Shown here piece after piece: positions 31,048 to 39,232 of a stretch of 44,124 nucleotides of DNA. Source of the stretch: Clostridiales bacterium (GTDB taxonomy: Bacteria > Bacillota > Clostridia > Oscillospirales > Oscillospiraceae); the NCBI GenBank assembly GCA_004555205.1, contig SFIY01000015.1, positions 1 to 44,124 on the forward strand. The letters are read 5' to 3'. The stretch's first letter is position 1; every line of letters begins with the position of its first letter. Made by a program: the position numbers and the translations under genes. Below the pieces are notes generated by a model, which was not told the DNA's origin, ran no database searches, and worked only from the letters and a program-made list of their open reading frames with translations.

Positions 31048-32526
31048 TTATCTTCCGTAAAGCCGCGCCATATGGGCCATCCTGCGCGAAAGCGCCGCGG
31101 TCAGCTGGCCCGGCAGCAAGCGCCATTGCCAGTTGCCGGCAGGCTCGCCGGGTGTGTTGATGCGACTCTCGGCGCCCAGGCCCAGATAATCCTGCATCTG
31201 CGCCACAAACAGCTCCGCTACGCTGGACATGCCGCCGCGCAGAACACCCCAATGAAAGCCCTCTTCTTCGTTGAGCCCCAAATACTGCACGGCAAGCGCC
31301 AGATCGTCAGGATCGGCTTCCTCTTTCCATGCCGGTAAGGGCGCGTTGTCGTGGGTGCCGGTGTAGCACACGCAATGGGGCGTATACAGATGGGGCAGAT
31401 AATTGCTGGGCTCGCGGGAATCGAAGGCAAATTCCAGCACCTTCATACCGGGCAGGCCGGAATCCGCCAACAGCTCCCGCACCTCCGGCGTGAGAAAGCC
31501 CAGATCCTCAGCAATGAATTGCATTTGGGGGAACCAGTTGAGCAATACCTGCACCAGATCCATGCCCGGGCCCTTGACCCAATGACCGTTTTTGGCGGTC
31601 GTATCGCCGTAAGGAACGGCCCAATAACTCTCAAAACCCCGGAAATGATCGATGCGCAGCATATCATACAGCTTGGCGGCCCCGTCTACCCGACGAATCC
31701 ACCAGCCGTAGCCGTCCGCCCTCATGGCCTCCCAGCGATAGAGGGGATTGCCCCATAACTGACCGTCCCTGCTGAAACAGTCCGGCGGCACACCGGCCGT
31801 TTCCGTGGGATAGCCGTCGCTGTCCAACTGAAAGAACGCAGGCTCTGCCCACACATCGGCAGAGTCCATGGACACATAGATGGGCAGATCGCCGATGATG
31901 CCGACGCCCTGTTCGTGGGCATACTCGCGCAGGGCGTTCCACTGGCGGAAAAAGAGAAACTGGCTGTAGGTAAACATACGAATATCGCTTGCCAGCATTT
32001 GACGGTACTGCGCCATAGCCTCCGGCTTGCGCAGACGAATGGCCTCGTCGGGCCACTGCGTCCACGGCTTTTCGTCAAAATGGCGCTTGACGGCCATATA
32101 CAGCGCGTAGTCCGGCAGCCACTGTGCGTTTTGCCGGGCAAAGAGCTGCACTTCCTCCCTGTCACGCGCCCAGCCTCTTTCGGCCGCCTTTTGCAGCAGG
32201 ACAAAGCGGTTTTCGTACAGGGCGGCATAGTCCACCCGCGCCGGATCGCTGCCCCATGCCAAAGAGGCGATCTCCTGCGCCGTCAGCAGCCCGTCGCGCC
32301 GCAGCAAATCCGGATCAATGAAATAAGGGTTTCCGGCATAGGAGGAAAAGCTCTGATAGGGCGAGTCGCCGTAGCCGGTGGGGCCAAGCGGCAGCATCTG
32401 CCACCAGGACTGTCCGGCCTGACGGAGGAAATCCACAAAATCATAGGCGGCTTGGCCCAGGGTGCCGATGCCATAGGGCGAAGGCAGCGCAAAAACAGGC
32501 AATAAAATGCCGCAGCTTCTTTTCAT
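31048..32526 (-). CDS. malQ: 4-alpha-Glucanotransferase
   Basis: A 492-residue GH77 enzyme that transfers glucan chains between maltodextrins and releases glucose. The N-terminal RSCGILLPVFALPSPYGIGTLG and WWQMLPLGPTGYGDSPYQS are signatures. The catalytic nucleophile is Asp293 in MLRIDHFRGFESYW, the acid/base is Glu340 in FIAEDLG, and the transition-state Asp393 is in YTGTHDN. Length is standard. The start has a GAAGGTGACACG site. Together with pgi it suggests glycogen or starch-derived sugar use. Confidence 0.96.
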   Translation of the reverse strand: MKRSCGILLPVFALPSPYGIGTLGQAAYDFVDFLRQAGQSWWQMLPLGPTGYGDSPYQSFSSYAGNPYFIDPDLLRRDGLLTAQEIASLAWGSDPARVDYAALYENRFVLLQKAAERGWARDREEVQLFARQNAQWLPDYALYMAVKRHFDEKPWTQWPDEAIRLRKPEAMAQYRQMLASDIRMFTYSQFLFFRQWNALREYAHEQGVGIIGDLPIYVSMDSADVWAEPAFFQLDSDGYPTETAGVPPDCFSRDGQLWGNPLYRWEAMRADGYGWWIRRVDGAAKLYDMLRIDHFRGFESYWAVPYGDTTAKNGHWVKGPGMDLVQVLLNWFPQMQFIAEDLGFLTPEVRELLADSGLPGMKVLEFAFDSREPSNYLPHLYTPHCVCYTGTHDNAPLPAWKEEADPDDLALAVQYLGLNEEEGFHWGVLRGGMSSVAELFVAQMQDYLGLGAESRINTPGEPAGNWQWRLLPGQLTAALSRRMAHMARLYGR

Positions 32527-32578
32527 CGTGTCACCTTCTTACGAATGGGTTATCCGTTCAGCGGACGGCAGTATGCGG

Positions 32579-33193
32579 TCAAATGAAATGTGTCCATACG
32601 TGTGTTTCCGTTTTCGGAAGACCGAAGGCTTTCTTGCCGAGGGAGATGCTCTTAATCAAAAAGGACATGTTCCGCGCCAAAACACGCATGGTCTGCTTGC
32701 CCTCTTCGTCCATTTCGGCCTCGCCTTTATCGCGTCCGTGAATGGAGTTCCAATATTGGCTGGAGGCAATGGGCATATTGGAAATGGTGAAGTACTTATT
32801 GAGCTCATCAAAGGTCGCCGAGCAGCCGCCACGCCTGGCGCACACCACGGACGCGCCCACCTTCATGGTCTTGTCAAAGTGTGAGCTGTAGAAAAGTCTG
32901 TCAAGCAGCGCGATCAGGGTGGCGTTTGCCGAGGCATAGTAAACCGGACTTGCCACCACAAGGCCGTCTGCCTTTTCAAATTTTTCGGCGATTTCATTGA
33001 CCGCGTCATCAAAGACGCATTTACCCGCAGCGTCGCAGTGATGACACGCGATACAGCCGCGGATATCCTTATGGCCGATTTGCACCGTTTCCGTCTCTAT
33101 GCCCTCTTCGATAAATATTTTCTCCATCTCGCCTATGGCAATGGAAGTGTTGCCTTCCGCCCGGGGACTGCCGTTGATGATCAAAACCTTCAT
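32579..33193 (-). CDS. Iron-sulfur flavoprotein (NADPH-dependent FMN reductase fold)
   Basis: A 204-residue flavodoxin-like protein starting MKVLIINGSPRAEGNTS, the FMN phosphate loop. It has a compact Cys motif CIACHHCDAAGKC (Cys47, 50, 53, 59) as in the iron-sulfur flavoproteins that hold a [4Fe-4S] cluster near FMN. SPVYYASANATLIALLDR is the second flavin-binding block. These proteins reduce oxygen, peroxide, quinones or other acceptors in anaerobes; the real substrate is not known. The start at 33193 is chosen by its AGGAGG site and family N-terminus although the frame stays open to 33625. It has its own promoter, divergent from the antiporter operon. Confidence 0.9.
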   Translation of the reverse strand: MKVLIINGSPRAEGNTSIAIGEMEKIFIEEGIETETVQIGHKDIRGCIACHHCDAAGKCVFDDAVNEIAEKFEKADGLVVASPVYYASANATLIALLDRLFYSSHFDKTMKVGASVVCARRGGCSATFDELNKYFTISNMPIASSQYWNSIHGRDKGEAEMDEEGKQTMRVLARNMSFLIKSISLGKKAFGLPKTETHVWTHFI

Positions 33194-33245
33194 AATACCC
33201 TCCTTACGATGTCGCTGACTTCCACGACAGGAATCTTTTAAGTCC

Positions 33246-33274
33246 ATGATACCATATTCCGATGGCTGCTGCAA
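33246..33274 (-). promoter_or_regulatory. Candidate promoter of the flavoprotein gene
   Basis: Minus strand TTGCAG (33269-33274), 17-base spacer, TATCAT (33246-33251), about 50 bases before the ATG. Confidence 0.55.
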
Positions 33275-33462
33275 TCCGGCAATTGACCGAAACGGGCTGT
33301 AAGCCGTAAAACACGGCATTTTCCGGCACATCCCGCGGATTTTTCTGTATCTGCGTGAACACATATTAAAAACAGTGCCCGGTTTTTTAATTTTCTTCAA
33401 AGTATCCGGCTTTTGCGCTAAAACTTCGTAAAAAGAAACTACAGCGATATGGCTTTGTTTTA

Positions 33463-33492
33463 TTGACGCTGCTTTGCCGGACATGATATAAT
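33463..33492 (+). promoter_or_regulatory. Promoter of the Mrp/Mbh-like antiporter operon
   Basis: TTGACG (33463-33468), 18-base spacer, TATAAT (33487-33492), with a leader of about 70 bases before the first ATG. The rest of the divergent region (33275-33460) shows no gene; it is AT-rich with runs of T. Confidence 0.75.
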
Positions 33493-33569
33493 GACTTTTA
33501 CGTGAGCAAAGATGCACTTTACAATAAATATTTCTCAAAAAAGGAATTATTTGAAGGAGGAGCAAAAGA

Positions 33570-34034
33570 ATGATCATGTGTATCTTCCTTTTCCTGCTGT
33601 GGATTATTTTCAACGGCAGGATCACAGTGGAGGTCTGCCTTTTCGGCGCGGTAATCGCGGCGGCGGTGTATGCCTTCTGTGTGTATGCGCTGGGATATCA
33701 TCCCGCCCATGAAAAGAAGATCCTCCGCCGTCTGGGGCTTTACGCAGTGTACGCCGTAACGCTGGTAGGGGAGATCGTCAAGGCCAACCTGGCGGTGATG
33801 AAGGTGATTCTGACGAAGGCGGAGTACCACCCCGCCATTGTGCGCATCAAAGTGCCGCTGGAGGAGAACTTTTCCCGGGTGCTGCTGAGCAATTCCATCA
33901 CCCTGACGCCCGGCACCGTCACCGTTGAGCAAAGCGGTGAGGAGTATTTGGTGCTGTGCCTGGACAAGGAGAGCGCCTACGACATTCCGGGCTGGAACCT
34001 GGTTCGGCTGCTGAAGAAAATGGAGGAAAAGTGA
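33570..34034 (+). CDS. mnhE: Multisubunit cation/proton antiporter subunit MrpE/MnhE
   Basis: A 154-residue membrane protein with two or three N-terminal helices and a cytoplasmic C-terminal domain, as in MrpE/MbhA. LVGEIVKANLAVMKVIL and the SNSITLTPGTVTVE block are the family signatures. It is the first gene of a ten-gene operon and is preceded by GAAGGAGG. The stop overlaps the next ATG by one base (TGATG). Confidence 0.93.
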   Translation: MIMCIFLFLLWIIFNGRITVEVCLFGAVIAAAVYAFCVYALGYHPAHEKKILRRLGLYAVYAVTLVGEIVKANLAVMKVILTKAEYHPAIVRIKVPLEENFSRVLLSNSITLTPGTVTVEQSGEEYLVLCLDKESAYDIPGWNLVRLLKKMEEK

Positions 34035-34342
34035 TGGAGCTGATCGCACAATGCTATGAATACCTGTTCTGGGGCACGTTGGTGGCGCTGGCTTTGGGCG
34101 TAGTGGCCACGCTGGTGTATATCATTCGCTCCCGCCTGGTCGTTGACCGCATCATCGGCATCAATCTGATCGGCAGCATCGTGGTAGGGATCATCTGTAT
34201 TCTCACCTACCTGCTGGGTGAGGACTATCTGGCCGATATCGCCGTGATCTATGTGGTGATGTCCTTTATCGCCGTGATGATGCTGTGCCGCATCTATATC
34301 AATCTGTACGACAGAAAGAAAAAGGAGGCGGAGAAGAAATGA
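34034..34342 (+). CDS. mnhF: Antiporter subunit MrpF/MnhF
   Basis: A 102-residue protein of three transmembrane helices (MELIAQCYEYLFWG to the basic tail DRKKKEAEKK), with the conserved RLVVDRIIGINLIG segment after helix 1 found in MrpF/MbhB. Translationally coupled to mnhE. The start is taken at the overlapping ATG 34034 although the frame is open upstream. Confidence 0.9.
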   Translation: MELIAQCYEYLFWGTLVALALGVVATLVYIIRSRLVVDRIIGINLIGSIVVGIICILTYLLGEDYLADIAVIYVVMSFIAVMMLCRIYINLYDRKKKEAEKK

Positions 34343-34689
34343 TTCTTGCATGGATCCGTTTTGGCCTGTCCGCTCTGTGTATGCTGGGCGGCGTGTTCGT
34401 CATGACCGTGTCTATCATCGGTCTGTTCCACTTCGATTTTGCCCTGAACCGCATCCACGCCTCCGCCATGTCCGATACACTGGGGCTGGTGCTTATTTTG
34501 GCGGGCGTTATGATCGCCATTGGGTTTCACGCCGTGGTGTGGAAGCTGCTGCTGGTGCTGATCCTGCAATGGTGCACCTCTCCGCTGTGCGGCCATATGC
34601 TCAGCAAGCTGGAATACTGCACCGATAAGGATTTGGCGCAGCATGAGGATCTGACCGACGCCGAGTACAGGGAGGTGGATGCGCCATGA
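34339..34689 (+). CDS. mnhG: Antiporter subunit MrpG/MnhG
   Basis: A 116-residue protein with three helices. GLFHFDFALNRIHASAMSDTLGLVL is the characteristic MrpG/MbhC block. The ATG at 34339 overlaps the mnhF stop by four bases. Together E, F and G form the small-subunit end of Mrp and Mbh complexes. Confidence 0.92.
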   Translation: MILAWIRFGLSALCMLGGVFVMTVSIIGLFHFDFALNRIHASAMSDTLGLVLILAGVMIAIGFHAVVWKLLLVLILQWCTSPLCGHMLSKLEYCTDKDLAQHEDLTDAEYREVDAP

Positions 34690-34985
34690 TGACCGCTTTT
34701 CGTCTGATTCTGCTGTCGGGGCTGGTGATCTGCGCCGTTGCCACCGCCCTGACCAAAAATTTAAAGCAGGCCGTGATCATCTACATGGCCTATTCCGTCA
34801 TTATGTCGGTGATCTGGATTCTGTTGGAGTCCCCCGACCTTGCCATCACCGAGGCGGCTGTGGGCGCCGGCATTACCGGCATTTTGTTCTTCCTGACGCT
34901 GCACCGTCTGCATCTCATTGACGCAGACGATGCAGGAGGGAAAGAAAAAGAGGGGGAGGAGGACGCCCATGAAGAAGATCGATAA
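34686..34985 (+). CDS. MbhD-like subunit (DUF4040, MrpA C-terminal part)
   Basis: A 99-residue protein with three helices (starting MMTAFRLILLSGLVICAVATAL) and the block ESPDLAITEAAVGAGITGILFF, which corresponds to MbhD and to a piece of the C-terminal half of MrpA. It ends in an acidic tail. Start and end overlap the neighbours (four and 17 bases). Its separate gene is the Mbh-type arrangement rather than the fused MrpA of Bacillus. Confidence 0.88.
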   Translation: MMTAFRLILLSGLVICAVATALTKNLKQAVIIYMAYSVIMSVIWILLESPDLAITEAAVGAGITGILFFLTLHRLHLIDADDAGGKEKEGEEDAHEEDR

Positions 34986-35865
34986 GGACAGCCTGCTGGG
35001 CCTGTGGCTGACAGGTGACCTTAACCTGACCGACCGGCTTTACACCGATCCCCTGCCCCACCCGGAGGAAACGGAAAAATATCAGCCCGGTCATGACCGG
35101 AAGACCGCCGTCAGAGTGACCCGATGCTTTCAGCGCGTCTATACTGTCTGTGCGGCGCTTCTGTGCATGGTTTTCGCCGCCGTCATGCTTTTGACGGTGG
35201 CCAATCTCCCGCCCTACGGCGCCGATGATGCGCCCACCGTCAACGAAGTGGCGGAGCGTTATGTGGAAAAGGGCACCGAGGAGACCGGCGCAGTGAACAC
35301 CGTGGCCGGTATGATCCTGGACTACCGTGCCTTCGATACGCTGGGCGAGAGCTTCGTGCTGTTCACCGCCATGTGCGCCGTGACCGTGCTGATGAACCTG
35401 CGCGGCAAGCACCGCCGGCTCCGGGTGGAGACGGAGACGGTGGACTACCACGCCGACCCCATTGTGCGGACCATGTGCAAGTTCGTGATCCCCGTTATTC
35501 TGGTGTTTGGCATCTATATCCTGCTCAACGGACATCTCAGTCCCGGCGGCGGCTTCTCCGGCGGCGCCATTCTGGCCTCGGCGTTCATCATTTTCGCCAT
35601 GGTCTGGGGCGAGGAACGGGCCAGCCGCACCATCCGCGTGCCCGTGATCAAGGGTGTCACCCTTTGTGCGCTGGGCTTTTACGCGCTGAGTAAGACCTAT
35701 TCCTTCTTCACCGGCGCCAATCACCTGCACTCGATCATCTCTCCCGGCGTACCGGGGCGTATCCTGTCCGCCGGACTGATTCTGCCGCTGAATGTGGCGG
35801 TGGGCTTCGTGGTGTGCTGCACCATGTACAGCTTCTATATGTATTTCAGAAGGGGGGAACTGTAA
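34969..35865 (+). CDS. Fusion of MbhE-like and MrpB/MnhB subunits
   Basis: A 298-residue membrane protein. After a hydrophilic N-terminus (1-55), residues 56-145 correspond to MbhE, the last part of MrpA (VNTVAGMILDYRAFDTLGESFVLF). Residues 160-298 are MrpB/MbhF (TMCKFVIPVILVFGIYILLNGHLSPGGGFSGGAILAS, then SPGVPGRILSAGLILPLNVAVGF). These are separate proteins in Thermococcus Mbh and divided differently in Bacillus Mrp. The ATG at 34969 has GGGGGAGGAGG close by. The next gene starts directly after the stop. Confidence 0.87.
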   Translation: MKKIDKDSLLGLWLTGDLNLTDRLYTDPLPHPEETEKYQPGHDRKTAVRVTRCFQRVYTVCAALLCMVFAAVMLLTVANLPPYGADDAPTVNEVAERYVEKGTEETGAVNTVAGMILDYRAFDTLGESFVLFTAMCAVTVLMNLRGKHRRLRVETETVDYHADPIVRTMCKFVIPVILVFGIYILLNGHLSPGGGFSGGAILASAFIIFAMVWGEERASRTIRVPVIKGVTLCALGFYALSKTYSFFTGANHLHSIISPGVPGRILSAGLILPLNVAVGFVVCCTMYSFYMYFRRGEL

Positions 35866-36261
35866 ATGCCGGCTATGTTCGCCAATATTGCCAGCAACTA
35901 CGAAGAGGCCGTGGCCGTCATTCTGTTCTGCATCGGCTTTTGTATGCTGCTGTTCTCCCGCAACCTGCTGAAAAAGGTCATCGGCCTGGACATTATGGAT
36001 ACCGGCGTATTCCTGCTGCTGGCTGACCGGGGCTATATCACCGGACGCGCCGTGCCTATCATTACGGATGGCGTGACCGATATGGCCCACTACATCAACC
36101 CCATCCCTGCCGGTCTGGTGCTGACGGGCATCGTGGTGTCGGTCAGCGTTTCGGCGCTGATGCTGAGCCTGACCGTGCGCATCTACAAAACCTACCGCAC
36201 GCTGGATATGGACAAGCTCTATCTCATGATCTCCAACCGGCGGAAAGGGGGCCGGGCATGA
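35866..36261 (+). CDS. mnhC: NuoK-like subunit MrpC/MnhC
   Basis: A 131-residue protein with three helices, homologous to NuoK and MbhG. It contains the membrane Glu-rich start (ASNYEEAVAVILFCIGFCMLL), the NLLKKVIGLDIMDTGVFLL block and the loop PIPAGLVLTGIVVSVSVSALMLSL. It may carry a lateral proton path. The stop overlaps the next start by four bases. Confidence 0.92.
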   Translation: MPAMFANIASNYEEAVAVILFCIGFCMLLFSRNLLKKVIGLDIMDTGVFLLLADRGYITGRAVPIITDGVTDMAHYINPIPAGLVLTGIVVSVSVSALMLSLTVRIYKTYRTLDMDKLYLMISNRRKGGRA

Positions 36262-37751
36262 GCTTCGTGCAGAATTATCCGTTCTTCTCCATTGTGCTGA
36301 GCCTGCTGTGCGCCGTGGTCTCCTTCGTGGTGCCTGCCCGCTGGGGCAAACGGCTCACCTATTTCCTGCTGTGCGCCAGCCTGTATATGCAGGCCCACCT
36401 GCTGGTATTCTGTACCGCGGGCCATGTCAGCTTCTCCTACATGATGGGCCACTATCCTGCCCCGTGGGGCAACGAGATTGCCGCCGGCATCATCGAGCCG
36501 TTGATGGCGCTGGTGTTTGTCATCGTGATCCTGCTCTCCGTCAGCGGCGGCGGCAAATACATCGAAAGCGACATCGCCGGCGGCAAGCAAAACCTCTACT
36601 GGGTCATGGTGGATCTGGCGCATGTGGCACTGATGGCGCTGTGCTATACCAACGATATTTTCACCGGCTATGTGTTCATTGAAATCTGCACCATCGCCTC
36701 CTGTGCCCTGCTGTGCATCCGTGAGAGCGGCCGGACGCTCATTGCCTCCGTGCGCTATATGGTGTTCGCGCTTATCGGCTCGGGACTGTTCCTCATCGGC
36801 GTGATCTACACCTACGCCATCACGGGACATCTGCTGTTTCCCCAGCTATACGAGACCATTCAGGCGCTGTGGGCGGAGGGTACCTACCGCTTTGCCATGA
36901 CGGCGGCTATCGGTCTGATGACCGCAGGGCTGGCCATCAAGAGCGGTCTGTTCCCCTTCCATTTCTGGATGCCCGATACCTATGGGCGGGCAACACCGGC
37001 CTCCTCCGGTATTCTCTCCGGCGTGGTGTCCAAGGGCTATATCTTTTTGCTTATCAAGATCATCTACCGTGTCATCGGCGCGGAGATTTTTGCCGCAAGC
37101 GGTGTGCAGACCGTGCTGCTGCTGTTCGGTATCGCCGGCATGGTGGCAGGCTCCGTCAGCGCCATCCTCTCCCGCCGGATCACCACCATGGTGGCCTTCT
37201 CCTCCGCCGCCCAGATCGGCTATGTGTTTATGGGTCTGGGTATGGGCGGTCAGGCAGCCCTGCTGGCGGTGTTCTTCCAGATCTTTGCCCATGCGCTGAC
37301 CAAGCCCATGCTGTTCCTTGCCAGCCGTGACCTCAGCGAAGCCAGCGGCGGACATCAGGAGTTCCGCCACCTGCGCGGCGCGGCGCATCGTGATCCGGCC
37401 GCCGGCATTGCCTTTACGGCAGGCGCTCTGTCCATGGTGGGCGTGCCCATTTTTGCGGGCTTTATCCCTAAACTGTACTTTGCCGCCGCCTCCTTCAACA
37501 TGGGCTGGCGTACCTGGGCGGTGCTGCTGGCGCTGGCCGTATCCACGGTGCTCAATGTGCTGTATTTTCTCTACACCGCCATGGTGATCTGGATGCCGAA
37601 TGCACCGGAGCAGAGGGAATACCGGGTACACCGGGATGATCGCGGCATTTGGGCGATCGTTGTCTTTATCGTTTTCAATCTGGCGGTGGGGCTTGGCTCC
37701 GCCGGTATCACTACGCTGCTGACACAGGGCTTTGACCTGTTCTGCAAGTAA
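36258..37751 (+). CDS. Antiporter-like pump subunit 1 (MrpD/NuoN type)
   Basis: A 497-residue protein of about 14 helices, in the proton-translocating family of NuoL/M/N and MrpA/D. The residues needed for ion movement can be placed: Glu142 in the TM5 segment YVFIEICTIASCALL, Lys228 in AGLAIKSGLFPFHFWMPD, and Lys259 in SGVVSKGYIF. GRATPASSGILSG replaces the common HPVAPAPASALLSG loop, making it the most divergent of the four pump subunits. It follows mnhC, in the place of MrpD/MbhH. Confidence 0.92.
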   Translation: MSFVQNYPFFSIVLSLLCAVVSFVVPARWGKRLTYFLLCASLYMQAHLLVFCTAGHVSFSYMMGHYPAPWGNEIAAGIIEPLMALVFVIVILLSVSGGGKYIESDIAGGKQNLYWVMVDLAHVALMALCYTNDIFTGYVFIEICTIASCALLCIRESGRTLIASVRYMVFALIGSGLFLIGVIYTYAITGHLLFPQLYETIQALWAEGTYRFAMTAAIGLMTAGLAIKSGLFPFHFWMPDTYGRATPASSGILSGVVSKGYIFLLIKIIYRVIGAEIFAASGVQTVLLLFGIAGMVAGSVSAILSRRITTMVAFSSAAQIGYVFMGLGMGGQAALLAVFFQIFAHALTKPMLFLASRDLSEASGGHQEFRHLRGAAHRDPAAGIAFTAGALSMVGVPIFAGFIPKLYFAAASFNMGWRTWAVLLALAVSTVLNVLYFLYTAMVIWMPNAPEQREYRVHRDDRGIWAIVVFIVFNLAVGLGSAGITTLLTQGFDLFCK

Positions 37752-37774
37752 AAGAAAGGAGTGGGTATTTACCA

Positions 37775-39220
37775 ATGTTAATTGCGATCATTCTGCTGCC
37801 CATTCTGATCGGCTTTCTGTCCGCAGTGTGGAAAGGCGGTGCGCGCAAAACCAGATGGATCGTACTGGTTGCCCTGCAGGCGGCAGAGACGGCGCTGGTG
37901 ATTGCGGCCGCAGTAAACGGCGGCGACTACGCCACCGACATCTGGCGCATTACCGAGTCGCTGACCGTTGCCCTGCGACTGGACGGCGTGGCCAGACTGT
38001 TCACGGTGCTGACCGCCTGTGCGTGGCTTGTGACCCTGATTTTTGCCGCCGAGTATATGAAGCACGGCGCGCATGAGCCGCGGTTCCTGACCTTCCTGTT
38101 TATCACCGAAGGCGTACTGCTGGGCACGGCGCTGAGCGCGGACTTCGTGTCCATGTATGTATTCTACGAGCTGACCAGCCTGTGCTCCATGCCGCTGGTG
38201 CTCCATGAGCTGACCCGCGAGTCCGTTACCGGCGCGGTGAAGTATCTCTATTACTCCATCGGCGGCGCGTTCTTCGTGCTGTTCGGCATCGCGGTGCTGT
38301 ACGCCAACACCGATACGCTGAACTTTGCCGTGGGCGGTACGCTTACCGGCGCGCATACGCCGCTGGTCCTGCTGGCCATATTCTTCGTGATCATCGGCTT
38401 TGGCACCAAGGCCGGTCTTTTCCCCATGCACAACTGGCTGCCTTCGGCCCATCCGGTGGCGCCGGCGCCGGCCAGTGCCCTGCTGTCGGGTATCATCACC
38501 AAGGCCGGCGTCATCGGCATTATCCGCGTGATCTACTTTATCGCCGGTGCCGATACGCTGCGCGGCACTTGGGTGCAGACGGCCGGACTGATCCTGGCGC
38601 TGTTCACCGTGTTCATGGGCTCCATGATGGCCTACGGCGAAAAGGACTTCAAAAAGCGTCTGGCCTATTCCAGCATCTCCCAGATCTCCTATGTGCTGAC
38701 GGGCCTGTTTATCCTGTCGCCGGAGGGCTTGGAGGGCGGACTTTTGCAGGTGTTCTTCCACGCCGGTGCCAAGATCGGCCTGTTCCTTGCAGCCGGCGCC
38801 ATTATCTACCTGACGGGGTACCGCAGCGTAGAAGATTTTCGCGGTCTGGGCCGGAGGATGCCCGTCACCTTCCTGGCGCTGGTGTTCCTGGCGCTGTCCT
38901 TGGTGGGTATCCCGCCCTTCGGCGGCTTTTTCAGCAAGTGGCACATCGCCCTTGCCGCGCTGGAGGCGCTGCCCGGCGCGCTGGCGTACATTGCACCCGC
39001 CGTACTGCTGGTCTCCGCGCTGCTGACCGCCGGATACCTGTTTACCCCCATCATCCGCGGCTTTTTCCCCGGTGAGGGCTATGCACTCGGTGAGCCGATC
39101 CGTGAACCGCGGGCCATGATCGTTCCCCTGCTGTTTTTGGCCGCCGTCTGCGGCCTGCTGGGCTTTGTGTCCGGCCCTGTGACCTCGGTGATGGAAGCCA
39201 TTGCCGGCGGTATGATGTAA
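37775..39220 (+). CDS. Antiporter-like pump subunit 2 (NuoM/MrpD type)
   Basis: A 481-residue protein of about 14 helices. It keeps Glu132 (MYVFYELTSLCSMPL), Lys212 (FGTKAGLFPMHNWLPSAHPVAPAPASALLSG) and Lys243 (IITKAGVIG), and the later HAGAKIGLFLAAGAI and PPFGGFFSKWHI segments with membrane Lys. It lies 23 bases after subunit 1 with AGAAAGGAG upstream. Confidence 0.92.
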   Translation: MLIAIILLPILIGFLSAVWKGGARKTRWIVLVALQAAETALVIAAAVNGGDYATDIWRITESLTVALRLDGVARLFTVLTACAWLVTLIFAAEYMKHGAHEPRFLTFLFITEGVLLGTALSADFVSMYVFYELTSLCSMPLVLHELTRESVTGAVKYLYYSIGGAFFVLFGIAVLYANTDTLNFAVGGTLTGAHTPLVLLAIFFVIIGFGTKAGLFPMHNWLPSAHPVAPAPASALLSGIITKAGVIGIIRVIYFIAGADTLRGTWVQTAGLILALFTVFMGSMMAYGEKDFKKRLAYSSISQISYVLTGLFILSPEGLEGGLLQVFFHAGAKIGLFLAAGAIIYLTGYRSVEDFRGLGRRMPVTFLALVFLALSLVGIPPFGGFFSKWHIALAALEALPGALAYIAPAVLLVSALLTAGYLFTPIIRGFFPGEGYALGEPIREPRAMIVPLLFLAAVCGLLGFVSGPVTSVMEAIAGGMM

Positions 39221-39232
39221 GGAGGTGCGGAT

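Noticed and set aside
32579..33625. Longer 348-codon version of the flavoprotein ORF
   Set aside because: The first 144 codons have no family features and run through the promoter region; the family N-terminus and the ribosome binding site place the start at 33193.
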